Positions 54,325 to 63,894 of a stretch of DNA of 64,000 nt are shown here, piece by piece. Numbering within the stretch: the stretch's first letter is position 1; each line of letters starts with the position of its first letter. A program made the translations under genes and the position numbers. Source of the stretch: Chitinophaga sp. sic0106 (GTDB taxonomy: Bacteria > Bacteroidota > Bacteroidia > Chitinophagales > Chitinophagaceae); the NCBI RefSeq assembly GCF_019219075.1, contig NZ_JAHUWJ010000025.1, positions 1 to 64,000 on the forward strand, read 5' to 3'. The notes beneath the pieces were generated by a model that saw nothing but the letters and a program-made list of their open reading frames with translations, searched no databases and was not told where the DNA came from.

Positions 54325-56526
54325 ATGCAAACTACCGTAGAAATTGCTGAACAGCTGGGACTTACCGCTGACGAGTTTGAAAGAGTTAAATCCACGTTAG
54401 GCCGATCCCCGAACTTTACAGAACTAAGCATGTATGCCGCCATGTGGAGCGAACACTGCAGTTATAAAAATTCCCTGGTATGGTTAAAGACACTTACGCG
54501 AGAAGGTGATCACCTGCCCGTGAAAGCCGGCGATGAGAATGCCGGCCTGGTGGACATCGGCGAAGGCAATGCCGTAGTATTCAAGATTGAATCGCATAAC
54601 CACCCTTCCGCCATCGAGCCGTTTCAGGGTGCCGCTACCGGCGTAGGAGGCATTCACCGCGATATATTTACCATGGGCGCCCGCCCGATTGCCCTGCTGA
54701 ACTCCCTGCGTTTCGGAAGCTTCAACAACAATAAATCCAAAGACATTATAAAAGGAGTAGCGGCTGGCATCAGTCACTATGGAAAAGATTTTGGCGTACC
54801 TGCCATCGGCGGTGAAATCTATTTTGAGAGTAACTACCAGAGCAATCCGCTGGTAAACGTCATGAGTGTTGGTGTCGTGAAAACAGGTCAAACCATTTCT
54901 GCTACTGCTTATGGAGATGGAAACCCTGTGTTTATCGTTGGTGGCGTGACCGGCAAAGATGGTATCGGAGGGGCCGTTTTCGCCTCGGCAGATATCACAG
55001 AAGATAGTGCAGAAGACCTGCCGGAAGTACAGCAAAGTAACCCGGTCCTCGGTAAAAAACTCCTGGAAGCATGCCTGGAAGTTGCGCCCACCAAAGCGCT
55101 CATCGGTATGCAGGACATCGGTGCTGCCGGCATTACCTGCTGTGCCGCTGAAATGAGCGCCAAAGGCGAACATGGTATGATCCTCCAGCTGGATAAGGTG
55201 CCTGCCCGCCATCCTAACATGCGTGCCTGGGAAATCCTCCTCAGTGAAAGCCAGGAACGTATGCTCATGGTAGTTAAAAAGGGCCAGGAGCAAACAGTAA
55301 TCGACATTTTTACTAAATGGGAGCTGCATTGCGCGCAAATAGGCCATGTTACGGCGGATAAAAACCTGAAATGCTACCTCCACGAAACCCTGGAAGCCGA
55401 TGTGCCGGCAGCTTCACTGGTACCAGGTGGCGGCGCTCCGCAATACCACCGCGCCTATACGGTACCTGCCTACTTCGAAAAAATACGACCTTTCGATATT
55501 CAGTTTATACCGGACACAAATAATCCGCAGTTTGTAGCTGAAAGAATGATCGCACAGTCCAATATCGCCTCCAAACGCTGGATCTATAACCAGTACAATG
55601 GCGGCACCACGGCTCCAAGCGATGCGGCCATTGTGCCACTCCCGGGTACAGATAAGGCACTGGCGGTTACTACCGACTGCAACAGCCGCTACGTTTATGC
55701 GGACCCGCACCAGGGGGCTCAGATAGCTGTAGCAGAAGCGGCACGCAACATTGTGTGCTCCGGCGCTGAACCGCTGGCCATCTCCAACTGCCTCAACTTT
55801 GGTAATCCCTACGATCCGGAAGTGTACTACCAGTTCGTATACGCCCTCAAAGGCATCACGGAAGCCTGCAGAAAATTTAATACGCCAATCACCGGCGGCA
55901 ATGTCAGCTTCTATAATCAGTCGCCCGATGGTGCCATTTACCCAACACCGGTTATAGGTATGCTGGGCATCCTGGAAAACCAGGCGGCATTGCTTACCCA
56001 GGGCTTTAAACAGGAAGGCGACCTGATCTACCTGCTCGGTCGCAGCCGTAATGATATCAGCAGCTCTGAATATCTCCACAAAATCATTGGTATTGAATAC
56101 AGCCCGGTGCCGCACTTTAATATAGAAGAAGAACTACACCTGCAAAGAGCAGTGTCCAAGTTGAATAAAGCCGGTGTATTGCAGTCAGCCCACGATGTGA
56201 GCGAAGGCGGCCTCTTTATCTCCGTATTCGAAAGCGCCATTCCCAACGGTCTTGGCTTCGAGATTCGTACCAACGATAACTTCCGGACGGATGCCTTCCT
56301 CTTCGGAGAAAGCCAGAGCCGCGTGATTGTATCCATTCGTCCTGAGGATAAAGAGAAATTTGATGCGGTGATTCATACCATTATTGATGCTACAGATATA
56401 TCCATACGCGCAGAGAAAATCGGCGTGGTAAAGGGAGATACTATTGTAGTAGATAATGAGGTGTGGGGTAAGGTAGCCGAATGGAAAAGAATTTATAACA
56501 CCGCAGTAGAAGAACACCTGAAATAA
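54325..56526 (+). CDS. purL: Phosphoribosylformylglycinamidine synthase PurL (small form)
   Basis: A 733-residue AIR-synthase-related ATPase of the small PurL type, which needs PurS and PurQ, and makes FGAM from FGAR in purine synthesis. It starts MQTTVEIAEQLGLTADEFERVKSTLGRSPNFTELSMYAAMWSEHCSYKNS, with the catalytic His in SEHCSYK. The ATP/Mg motif is FKIESHNHPSAIEPFQGAATGVGG, and the second half holds a structural nucleotide site (CLNFGNPYDPE, GGNVSFYNQ, AHDVSEGGL). I chose ATG 54325 over the in-frame ATG at 54115 because the 70 extra residues come from the hairpin region. purS and purQ are not in the window. Confidence 0.95.
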   Translation: MQTTVEIAEQLGLTADEFERVKSTLGRSPNFTELSMYAAMWSEHCSYKNSLVWLKTLTREGDHLPVKAGDENAGLVDIGEGNAVVFKIESHNHPSAIEPFQGAATGVGGIHRDIFTMGARPIALLNSLRFGSFNNNKSKDIIKGVAAGISHYGKDFGVPAIGGEIYFESNYQSNPLVNVMSVGVVKTGQTISATAYGDGNPVFIVGGVTGKDGIGGAVFASADITEDSAEDLPEVQQSNPVLGKKLLEACLEVAPTKALIGMQDIGAAGITCCAAEMSAKGEHGMILQLDKVPARHPNMRAWEILLSESQERMLMVVKKGQEQTVIDIFTKWELHCAQIGHVTADKNLKCYLHETLEADVPAASLVPGGGAPQYHRAYTVPAYFEKIRPFDIQFIPDTNNPQFVAERMIAQSNIASKRWIYNQYNGGTTAPSDAAIVPLPGTDKALAVTTDCNSRYVYADPHQGAQIAVAEAARNIVCSGAEPLAISNCLNFGNPYDPEVYYQFVYALKGITEACRKFNTPITGGNVSFYNQSPDGAIYPTPVIGMLGILENQAALLTQGFKQEGDLIYLLGRSRNDISSSEYLHKIIGIEYSPVPHFNIEEELHLQRAVSKLNKAGVLQSAHDVSEGGLFISVFESAIPNGLGFEIRTNDNFRTDAFLFGESQSRVIVSIRPEDKEKFDAVIHTIIDATDISIRAEKIGVVKGDTIVVDNEVWGKVAEWKRIYNTAVEEHLK

Positions 56527-56533
56527 AATAGCT

Positions 56534-56584
56534 GGTATAAACGAAAAAGCCCATCGCAACTGCGATGGGCTTTTCGTTTATACC
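56534..56584. terminator. Bidirectional terminator between purL and the TonB receptor
   Basis: A near-perfect 24-bp palindrome from GGTATAAACG (56534) to CGTTTATACC (56584) with core GCCCATCGCA/TGCGATGGGC and A/T tracts on both sides, so it works for both convergent genes. Confidence 0.9.
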
Positions 56585-56593
56585 GTGATTCAT

Positions 56594-58918
56594 TTAGAAC
56601 CTGTAATTAAGACCGAGGTTGAATCTCGCGCCGGTACCTTTTATGTAGCTGTCGGTTACCACACGGGACTGCGCCAGTACCGGGTAGTAGTCAGCATTCA
56701 GCAGGTTATCCACTCCTAAACGCAAAGTAGTAGCCTTGTTGAAGTGAAAAGCTGTATACAGGTTTACCAGGTTGAAACTGCTTACAGGGCCGGTACCGAG
56801 GTCCCAATCGCCTTTAGCATTTGTAGTGAAGCGCCGGCGGGTGCCGCTGTAGATATAATACACGCCCAGATCCAGTTTTTCACGGATCGGCGAGTAGTTT
56901 ACGTTTACCGTTGCTTTATCAGGCGTGATGCGACTTCCAGGCAGGTATACCTTCCCGGTAGCCGTTTCTTTTTTGCCCTCCACATGAGAGTAGGAAGCAT
57001 TTACCGTCAGGTTAGGCAGGAACTGGTAACCGGCTGTGAATTCAAAACCGGTAATGTGCTCAGGGGCACGCTCAGGAGTGGCTACCCCGTTGATATCCAC
57101 CAGACTGCTACCGAGGTTGGAGGTGCTGATAAAGTAAGCGCCGCTGGCATTGAATTTCCCTATGTTACTGTTGAAGCCCGCCTCGTAGTTGTTGGTGATG
57201 ATCGCATCTGTTTGGATGGAACCTTTTACACTGGCGCCACCCGGAACATCTTTGGCCAGGCGTAAGGTGCGTCCGAGGTCGTACAAACTAAAACTCTGGG
57301 AGAAGCTGATGAACGGGTTGAAATAATCGAACCTTGTATAACGCAGGCCTGCATTATACGTAAGCGCATCATAAGGGAGATTACCACCTTTCACGTTTAC
57401 GCCACCGGCGTAGTTACCGAATTTAATGGTAGTGAAATCAGGAATGTCGAGTGAAACGTTTTCGTAGCGCGCGCCAGCCTTCAGCAGGAAATCCTTGAAG
57501 ATATAGGCCTTCAGCTGTGCATACGGCGCATAGTTTTTCATATCCATTTTAGGAACAAACCTGCGTCCGTCTACCAATGGTTGTTCGGTTACGTCGTTGA
57601 GTACGTCCACACCGTAGGTGATATCACCATTCAGGTTAGGACTGATATTCAACAGGGTATTGAAATTGGCGCGAATACCTTTTTTTCGGGAGGTGATGGC
57701 AGAGTTACCACCGCCTTCGTAGAAGTCAGAATATTCAAAGATGGTATAAAAGTCCTGGTAGTAGATATTCACATCCAGGGAGGTATTTCTGAAGAGGTGT
57801 TTGTTGGTGTACGTAAGATAGGCGTTGTGGTTATAGGGCGTACCTTGTTTCGCACCTGGCAGAGTACCCAATACCCCGATGATTGGGCTTTCACCAAACT
57901 TACCGCCAGAGTTGATATAGGTCGAGTTTTGCATGGTGCGGTAGTAGTTATACATCACTTCAATACGGTTGTTATCGTTGATGTTATAGCCTACTTTGGC
58001 AAATGCATTGATGTTCTCGTTTTGAGCGAGGGATTGAAAAGGCGCGATCACTTCGCCTTTAGCGTCTTTGTAGACACCGGTTTGCTCGTAGGTACCGCTT
58101 ACCACATAATCGAATTTATGGAGGGTGCCACTGAGTGTTTGTGATACGCGGCCGCCCAGGCTATTGGCAGCGTTGGTAAGCGATCCGGCGGTGCTTACAT
58201 CGGTGCTGCCGCTGATTTTTTTATCTGTGGTTGCTTTTTTAGTGATGAAGTTGATGATGCCACCATCGGCGCCATTGCCATAGATGGCGGTGGCTCCTTT
58301 GATGATTTCCACTCTTTCGATGACGGATACGTCGATGCTGCGCATGTCTTTATCGCCATTGCGGAGGGGCGTGGATTGAGGGATGCCGTCAATCATGATG
58401 AGCATGCTGCGGCCCCGGAGGGTTTCCCCCTTTTTAGTGGCCGTGTTGGTTCCCAGGGTAAGGCCTGGTACATTGAGGCCCAGCAACTGGTTAATATCTG
58501 TGGTGATGGCGCTTTGTTCCTGCAGTTGTTTGGCAGTGATGATGGTGATGGAGCTAGGCACTGTCCCGATGGTTTCCTTATTACGACCGGCGGTTACCAC
58601 TACTTCCCCAAGGCCTACTTTGGCATTGTCGACCTGGAAGTTGACGGTAATATTATCGTTTTTCAGTTCAACTTCTTTTTCAATGGTCGTATAGCCGATA
58701 CCGGTAGCGATCAGTTTGTAGCTGCCTGGCTTCACGTCACGGATGGTGAAGGTGCCGTCGGCCGTGGTGATGGCGTGTTTCTGGGTGCCGGCCAGGTATA
58801 TACGGAGTCCGGGTACGGCATTGCTGGTGCTGTCCTGGATTTTTCCGGTGATATTTTGTGCAGCGAGTTGTAAGGTCGTGAGTAATAGTGCTATGCTAAA
58901 AGAAATGATCCTTTTCAT
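56594..58918 (-). CDS. TonB-dependent siderophore-type receptor
   Basis: A 774-residue outer-membrane receptor: signal peptide (MKRIISFSIALLLTTLQLAAQ), a carboxypeptidase-regulatory-like domain at about 22-100 (ITGKIQDSTSNAVPGLRIYLAGTQKHAITTADGTFTI), the plug (GEVVVTAGRNKETIGTVPSSITIITAKQLQEQ, TLRGRSMLIMIDGIPQSTPLRNGD, IERVEIIKGATAIYGNGADGGIINFITKK) and the barrel ending in GARFNLGLNYRF. The plug resembles ferri-siderophore or catecholate receptors. It is 15 bp downstream of a PepSY gene, so iron uptake is likely. The ligand is not known. Confidence 0.9.
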   Translation of the reverse strand: MKRIISFSIALLLTTLQLAAQNITGKIQDSTSNAVPGLRIYLAGTQKHAITTADGTFTIRDVKPGSYKLIATGIGYTTIEKEVELKNDNITVNFQVDNAKVGLGEVVVTAGRNKETIGTVPSSITIITAKQLQEQSAITTDINQLLGLNVPGLTLGTNTATKKGETLRGRSMLIMIDGIPQSTPLRNGDKDMRSIDVSVIERVEIIKGATAIYGNGADGGIINFITKKATTDKKISGSTDVSTAGSLTNAANSLGGRVSQTLSGTLHKFDYVVSGTYEQTGVYKDAKGEVIAPFQSLAQNENINAFAKVGYNINDNNRIEVMYNYYRTMQNSTYINSGGKFGESPIIGVLGTLPGAKQGTPYNHNAYLTYTNKHLFRNTSLDVNIYYQDFYTIFEYSDFYEGGGNSAITSRKKGIRANFNTLLNISPNLNGDITYGVDVLNDVTEQPLVDGRRFVPKMDMKNYAPYAQLKAYIFKDFLLKAGARYENVSLDIPDFTTIKFGNYAGGVNVKGGNLPYDALTYNAGLRYTRFDYFNPFISFSQSFSLYDLGRTLRLAKDVPGGASVKGSIQTDAIITNNYEAGFNSNIGKFNASGAYFISTSNLGSSLVDINGVATPERAPEHITGFEFTAGYQFLPNLTVNASYSHVEGKKETATGKVYLPGSRITPDKATVNVNYSPIREKLDLGVYYIYSGTRRRFTTNAKGDWDLGTGPVSSFNLVNLYTAFHFNKATTLRLGVDNLLNADYYPVLAQSRVVTDSYIKGTGARFNLGLNYRF

Positions 58919-58933
58919 TTGTATTCCAGTTAA

Positions 58934-60025
58934 TTACCCTTTTTGCAGGGTTTTCCGTTGTGATGTGATAATAAATTTGCGGCGGTACCATATCAGGAAA
59001 CCTGATAAGGAGAGCAGTCCGGGGGCGAGTCCAAACAAGGACCAGATGATTTTCAGCGGAAGGCCGCCGTAGTTGCCGAAATGTAGTTGTGGTACGATAG
59101 CGGCGAATTTGTCAGTAAACTTAGCATTATGGATGGCGGCGATTTTTTGTACTTCACCGGTTTTGTTGTCGAAATAAACAGATGAGCCGGATTCGCCCCA
59201 GATGCGACTTTCGCCGGCATGGCCGAGGATGCGGACCGGCGCATCAGCCTTTTTGGGCGGGCGTATACCCATTACCGTGAGGCCGGGTATAGCTTTGCGG
59301 GCGGTGGTTACCAGCTGATCGTAATCCAGGTGGGTGGGTATTTCTTTAGTGGGGGCCAGCTTGCCTTTGCGGGAGTCAATCACCTTTTGCACCATGATGA
59401 TGCCGGTGATCACCATCACAAGGTTAAACAGGATGGCCCATACGCCCAGGATGCGGTGCAGGTTGCGCCAGCGGCGGTTGTGGTGGCTCCATTCCAGTTT
59501 TACCCTGAAAGTGAGGACTTTGCCGAAGGCGTGGCGGTAGATCCAGGTACCGGTAAGCAGGGAAATAGCCAGGAGTATGGCGGTAACCAGTATGATTTGT
59601 GCGCCTGTTTTGCCGGAAAGCAGGGAAAAATGGAAGAACAGCACCTTGCCCATGAAATAGTCCGTATTTCCTCTTTGGGCCACTATTTGGGCTGTATAGG
59701 GGTTTAGGAAGAAGTATACTTTTTTCTCTGCATTGTATTCCGCGCGGATGATGGTGGTTTCTGCGGGCGATTGCGGCAGGTGCGTTACCATCAGGTAGGG
59801 GTGCTCCGGCAGGAGGCGGTTGCGTACCGCCTGGAATTGTTGTTGCAGCGGAAGGTATTGATTAGCAGGAGAGATGTGGTAGTTATGATGGTACAATGCC
59901 TCGTCCAGCTCATCGTTGAATACCAGCATGGAGCCGGTAATACTGATGAGCAGGAGCAGGAGGCCTGCAACGAGGCCGGCCAGGCGGTGCACTATAAACA
60001 TTTGCTTACTCCAGATCTTTTTCAA
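58934..60025 (-). CDS. PepSY-domain membrane protein (PepSY_TM)
   Basis: A 363-residue inner-membrane protein with four main helices. It has KQMFIVHRLAGLVAGLLLLLISITGSMLVFNDELDEAL at the start, a periplasmic PepSY domain, the segment WSHHNRRWRNLHRILGVWAILFNLVMVITGIIM and the last helix IIWSLFGLAPGLLSLSGFLIWYRRKF. Such proteins next to TonB receptors are ferric-siderophore reductases or uptake helpers. It is the first gene of a two-gene unit with the TonB receptor. The conserved His pairs (HRLAG, HHNRRWRNLHR) fit heme binding, as in FpvG-like reductases. Confidence 0.87.
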   Translation of the reverse strand: MKKIWSKQMFIVHRLAGLVAGLLLLLISITGSMLVFNDELDEALYHHNYHISPANQYLPLQQQFQAVRNRLLPEHPYLMVTHLPQSPAETTIIRAEYNAEKKVYFFLNPYTAQIVAQRGNTDYFMGKVLFFHFSLLSGKTGAQIILVTAILLAISLLTGTWIYRHAFGKVLTFRVKLEWSHHNRRWRNLHRILGVWAILFNLVMVITGIIMVQKVIDSRKGKLAPTKEIPTHLDYDQLVTTARKAIPGLTVMGIRPPKKADAPVRILGHAGESRIWGESGSSVYFDNKTGEVQKIAAIHNAKFTDKFAAIVPQLHFGNYGGLPLKIIWSLFGLAPGLLSLSGFLIWYRRKFIITSQRKTLQKG

Positions 60026-60151
60026 GCCTTATTTAGTTGTCTTCCTTATCAATAAAAAACCGGCAGGCACGAATGTGCTATTAGGAATCGTTGTTATATT
60101 TTAACAATGAGGGACCTGATACTTTTCTGAGCCACTTTTTTTCTTGCGATG

Positions 60152-60159
60152 CAAAGGTA
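60152..60159 (-). promoter_or_regulatory. Promoter -7 element of the PepSY/TonB receptor unit
   Basis: Minus-strand TACCTTTG, followed by CATCGC, matches TAnnTTTG. The leader before the start codon would be about 120 nt. No clear Fur box was seen. Confidence 0.5.
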
Positions 60160-60284
60160 GAACAGTCCTGCTTTTTTCATTTACGCAATGCGGAAAATTA
60201 TTGTGAAAATGGTGAGTCACTGATTTATTATAGCAGTAAGTGTTTTTAACAAGCCGTTAACAAAATACCACGTTAGTGTTATAA

Positions 60285-60498
60285 AATCTTTGCAGGAGAA
60301 GTCTATTTTTGAATAGAATCAAATGCGAATGATTTCTGAATTATAGAAATCATCACGATATAAATAATTTGGAATCAATAGATTCTAACTTTCTATGAAG
60401 ACCAGTTCTCTACCATGTCCTAATGAAAACAAGTGAACTTTACACCTAGTGAAAGAACGATTTGTTGTAAGGGCTGCGCACAAGGCGCGGCCCTTTTT
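60285..60498 (+). ncRNA. Candidate small RNA between the PepSY and oxoamine synthase genes
   Basis: A plus-strand terminator AAGGGCTGCGC (60469-60479) with GCGCGGCCCTT (60485-60495, one mismatch pair) and a T run lies where no plus-strand gene precedes it. About 190 bp upstream AATCTTTG (60285-60292) differs from the TAnnTTTG -7 element at one base and is followed by CAGG, as at several other promoters here. The stretch between holds hairpins (ATGATTTCT/AGAAATCAT and GAATC/GATTC) and no open frame. These flanks suggest a small RNA of about 200 nt. Confidence 0.4.
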
Positions 60499-60589
60499 GT
60501 GTTTACCAGGAACTGAGGAAGGCATCGGTTATGTCTGCCTAAACAGAAAGCCTTCAGATTTCCATTATACAGATGCGGCATAGGCTAAA

Positions 60590-60630
60590 ACGAAACCGCC
60601 CCTGTACCGGAGGTACAAGGGCGGTTTCGT
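60590..60630 (-). terminator. Terminator after the oxoamine synthase gene
   Basis: ACGAAACCGCCC (60590-60601) pairs with GGGCGGTTTCGT (60619-60630), with an inner GTACC/GGTAC stem. On the minus strand the tail is TTTTAGCC. Confidence 0.8.
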
Positions 60631-60649
60631 AAAAATATTCAGTAGGAAA

Positions 60650-61891
60650 TTACACCATTGGAATTTCTGCCACCTCATACACTTTAGCATCCAGTTTCGC
60701 TTTGGTTTCGCTGAAAGCCTTCAGTGTCAGTTCGATATCTTCATCGTTATGTGCTGCAGTAGGGATGATGCGGTAAATGATCTGTCCTTTAGGGATAACC
60801 GGGTATACCACGATAGAACAGAAGATATTGTAGTTTTCGCGCAGATCCAGGCACATAGCAGTAGCCTCAGGAATATCACCCTGCAGGTAGATAGGCGTAA
60901 CCGGAGAATTGGTGCTGCCGATATTGAAGCCTCTGTCTTTCAGACCCTGCTGGAGTTTACGTACGTTATCCCAGAGTTTTGCTTTAAACTCAGGGTGTTT
61001 GCGCATCAGCTGCACACGTTTCAGGTGACCGATAACGATAGGCAGTGGGAGTGATTTTGCAAAGATCTGGGAGCGCATGTTATAGCGCAGGTAGTTGATG
61101 ATGGCCTTATCACCGCTGATGAAACCACCGATAGAAGCACCGGATTTAGCAAAAGTGTTGAACAGCAGGTCAATTTTATCCTGCACACCCTGTTCTTCAC
61201 CGGTACCGGCACCAGTAGCACCCATGGTACCGAAGCCATGCGCATCGTCTACCATCAGGCGGAATTCAAATTTATCTTTCAGTGCAGCAATTTCTTTCAG
61301 TTTACCCTGATCACCGGCCATACCAAATACGCCTTCTGTGATAACGAGGATACCACCACCGGAAGTTTTAGCCAGTTCAGTAGCACGTTTCAGTTGTTTT
61401 TCCAGGTCTTCGATATCGTTGTGTTTAAACACATAACGGTGACCCTGGTGCAAACGCAGCCCGTCGATCAGGCAGGCGTGTGCTTCCGCATCGTAAACGA
61501 TGATGTCGCGGCGGTTACATATAGCATCAATGGCACTCATAAAACCCTGGTAACCATAGTTTACCAGCGTAGTATCTTCTTTACCCATGTAGTCGGAAAG
61601 CTCTTTCTCCAGTTGCTCGTGGTAATTGGTGTTACCAGTCATCATGCGCGCTCCCATTGGAGTAGCTAATCCAAATTCAGCGGCAGCCTGTGCATCAGCG
61701 GCACGTACTTCCGGGTGGTTGGCCAGTCCCAGATAGTTGTTCAGGCTCCATACAATTTTCTCTTTGCCCCGGAAATTCATGCGGGGACCTATTTCTCCTT
61801 CCAGTTTAGGGAATGCGAAATAGCCATGGGCTCTGTCTGAATGTTCCCCAATAGGGCCCATATGTTTCAGCAGTTTCTCGAAAATATCCAT
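60650..61891 (-). CDS. PLP-dependent alpha-oxoamine synthase-family acyltransferase
   Basis: A 413-residue fold-type I PLP enzyme of the class II aminotransferase group. It shows NNYLGLANHPEVRAADAQAA, GARMMTGNTNYHEQLEKEL, the cofactor-binding DDAHGFGTMGATGAG and the PLP lysine in FNTFAKSGASIGGF. Enzymes of this group (8-amino-7-oxononanoate synthase, 2-amino-3-ketobutyrate ligase, serine palmitoyltransferase, cysteate acyltransferase) condense an amino acid with an acyl-CoA or acyl-ACP. In Bacteroidota, relatives start sphingolipid or sulfonolipid synthesis; which one this is cannot be decided from sequence, so no symbol is given. It has its own promoter element and terminator. Confidence 0.8.
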   Translation of the reverse strand: MDIFEKLLKHMGPIGEHSDRAHGYFAFPKLEGEIGPRMNFRGKEKIVWSLNNYLGLANHPEVRAADAQAAAEFGLATPMGARMMTGNTNYHEQLEKELSDYMGKEDTTLVNYGYQGFMSAIDAICNRRDIIVYDAEAHACLIDGLRLHQGHRYVFKHNDIEDLEKQLKRATELAKTSGGGILVITEGVFGMAGDQGKLKEIAALKDKFEFRLMVDDAHGFGTMGATGAGTGEEQGVQDKIDLLFNTFAKSGASIGGFISGDKAIINYLRYNMRSQIFAKSLPLPIVIGHLKRVQLMRKHPEFKAKLWDNVRKLQQGLKDRGFNIGSTNSPVTPIYLQGDIPEATAMCLDLRENYNIFCSIVVYPVIPKGQIIYRIIPTAAHNDEDIELTLKAFSETKAKLDAKVYEVAEIPMV

Positions 61892-61936
61892 ATGCTATAT
61901 TATGAAATGGTTAATTACCTTTATTAAAAACGGACA

Positions 61937-61944
61937 CAAAGGTA
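61937..61944 (-). promoter_or_regulatory. Promoter -7 element of the oxoamine synthase gene
   Basis: Minus-strand TACCTTTG, followed by TGTCC, matches TAnnTTTG 45 bp before the start codon. Confidence 0.5.
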
Positions 61945-62064
61945 TTAAAATATTAGTTTTTGTAAACTTGAGTTCGATTTGTAAATACCAGCCGACTAAT
62001 AAAAAAATCGCGCCAAACCATTACAATCTTGGATTTTAGTCATATACAAAATAAGTTAAATTTG

Positions 62065-63732
62065 ATGAAACGATTTTACCATTTATCCTGCCTGTTGCTA
62101 TTGGCGGTTACCACAGCTTATGCCCAGAAGGCCACTTCGCCGAAACCATTTAATCATGTGAGCACTAAAAAAAATGTTAAAACTGCCGCTAGACCCAAAT
62201 TGGTGGTGGGAATGGTGGTTGATCAGATGCGCTGGGATTACCTCTACCGCTATGGCAGCAGGTACGGCGCCGGTGGTTTTAATAGATTACTCCACGAAGG
62301 ATTCTCCTGCGAAAATACGTTAATTAATTATACACCCACCATTACGGCCTGCGGCCATACCTGTGTATATACGGGTTCCGTTCCTGCCATCCACGGTATC
62401 ATCGGTAACAGCTGGTTTAGTCCTGACCTGAACCGTTCCGTGTATTGTGCGGAAGATTCGACGGTGACAACCGTGGGCAGCACTTCCAACGCCGGTAAAA
62501 TGAGTCCCCGCAATATGCTGGTGACCACCATTGGGGATGAACTGCGCCTGTCCAACAACTTTCAGAGTAAAGTGATTGGCGTAGCCATCAAAGATCGCGG
62601 TGCTATCCTGCCTGCCGGCCACAGTGCCAATGCCGCCTATTGGTACGATGGTACCACCGGCAACTGGGTAACCAGCACTTATTACATGAAGGAGTTGCCG
62701 CAGTGGGCCACAGATTTCAACAACGAAAAATTACCACAGCAATACCTGGCAAAAGCCTGGACACCTATGTATCCGCGTGCTTCCTACAAACTGAGCACCA
62801 CCGACGAAAAGCCGTATGAAGGCAGGTATAAAAATGCTACTAACAGCTCTTTCCCACATGAACTGAGCGGTATTGCGAATTCAGCGATTGCTGCTACTCC
62901 TTACGGCAATACCATGACCCTGGAGTTTGCGAAGAAAGCGATGGAAGCTAACCAGCTGGGACAGGGATCAGTAACGGATTTCCTGGCTATCAGCCTGTCG
63001 TCAACCGACTATGTGGGTCACCAGTTTGGCCCTAACAGTATTGAAATTGAGGATACTTACCTGCGCCTGGACCAGGATCTGGCTACTTTCTTCCAATACC
63101 TGGATGCTAAAGTGGGTAAAGGTAATTACCTGTTTTTTATCACAGCTGACCATGGTGTAGCCCATGTGCCGGGCTTTATGGAAGAAAACAAACTCCCGGG
63201 TGGTCTGTGGAATGATAATGCGGCTATGGCGTCCGTTAACGAGGAAGTGAATGCTAAATTTGGTATTAAAGGGGCGATACGTGCGGTGGAAAACTATCAG
63301 TTCTGGTTGAATCATGCTGCCATTGAGGCTGCTGGTAAAAGCGAATCGGATGTGGAAGCATTTATTATTTCCCGCCTGATGAAATCTCCGGCCATCGCTA
63401 ATGCTTTTGCTCTGAAGGATCTGGATGATGTTATCCTGCCTTCTGTGATGCGCAATATGTTTACCAATGGCCTGAACGCCAAGCGTAGCGGCGATATTCA
63501 GGTGATACTGACACCGGGCTATATCGACGGTGGCAAAACCGGTACCACACACGGTTTATGGTATCCGTACGATGCACATATTCCACTGGTTTGGATGGGC
63601 TGGGGCGTGCGTACTGGTAAATCTAACCGTACCGTAGGTATGACTGATATTGCACCTACCATTGCCGCCCTGCTGCAGATCCAGATGCCCAGCGGTAACG
63701 TAGGACATGTGATTGAAGAGGCGATCCGATAA
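62065..63732 (+). CDS. PafA-like alkaline phosphatase
   Basis: A 555-residue exported phosphomonoesterase. It has a signal peptide (MKRFYHLSCLLLLAVTTAYAQ) and the PafA-type catalytic layout: Asp53 in GMVVDQMRWDY, the Thr94 nucleophile in TPTITACGH, Asn115 in HGIIGN, then IKDRGAILPAGH, SLSSTDYVGHQFGPNS and FITADHGVAHVP, with a last metal-binding His in TGTTHG. The 41- and 62-residue spacings match those of D38, T79 and N100 in PafA. PafA is periplasmic, acts on many monoesters and is not repressed by phosphate; regulation here is unknown. The ATG at 62065 is used because the signal peptide starts there. Confidence 0.9.
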   Translation: MKRFYHLSCLLLLAVTTAYAQKATSPKPFNHVSTKKNVKTAARPKLVVGMVVDQMRWDYLYRYGSRYGAGGFNRLLHEGFSCENTLINYTPTITACGHTCVYTGSVPAIHGIIGNSWFSPDLNRSVYCAEDSTVTTVGSTSNAGKMSPRNMLVTTIGDELRLSNNFQSKVIGVAIKDRGAILPAGHSANAAYWYDGTTGNWVTSTYYMKELPQWATDFNNEKLPQQYLAKAWTPMYPRASYKLSTTDEKPYEGRYKNATNSSFPHELSGIANSAIAATPYGNTMTLEFAKKAMEANQLGQGSVTDFLAISLSSTDYVGHQFGPNSIEIEDTYLRLDQDLATFFQYLDAKVGKGNYLFFITADHGVAHVPGFMEENKLPGGLWNDNAAMASVNEEVNAKFGIKGAIRAVENYQFWLNHAAIEAAGKSESDVEAFIISRLMKSPAIANAFALKDLDDVILPSVMRNMFTNGLNAKRSGDIQVILTPGYIDGGKTGTTHGLWYPYDAHIPLVWMGWGVRTGKSNRTVGMTDIAPTIAALLQIQMPSGNVGHVIEEAIR

Positions 63733-63821
63733 TAATCGTATAGTCACTGCTGTGAGCTTCAATTGAGTACGGATTAAGGTTTTTTTCTTACATTGCTGTC
63801 ACTCTCACGGTGAGAATAGGG

Positions 63822-63863
63822 AAAGGTGTAACGGGAGTTCAATATCCCGTTACACCTTTTCAG
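63822..63863 (+). terminator. Rho-independent terminator after the phosphatase gene
   Basis: AAAGGTGTAACGGGA (63822-63836) pairs with TCCCGTTACACCTTT (63845-63859), with a short T run. Confidence 0.8.
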
Positions 63864-63894
63864 TTTCCCGGAGGGTGCAACTAAACATTGACAC

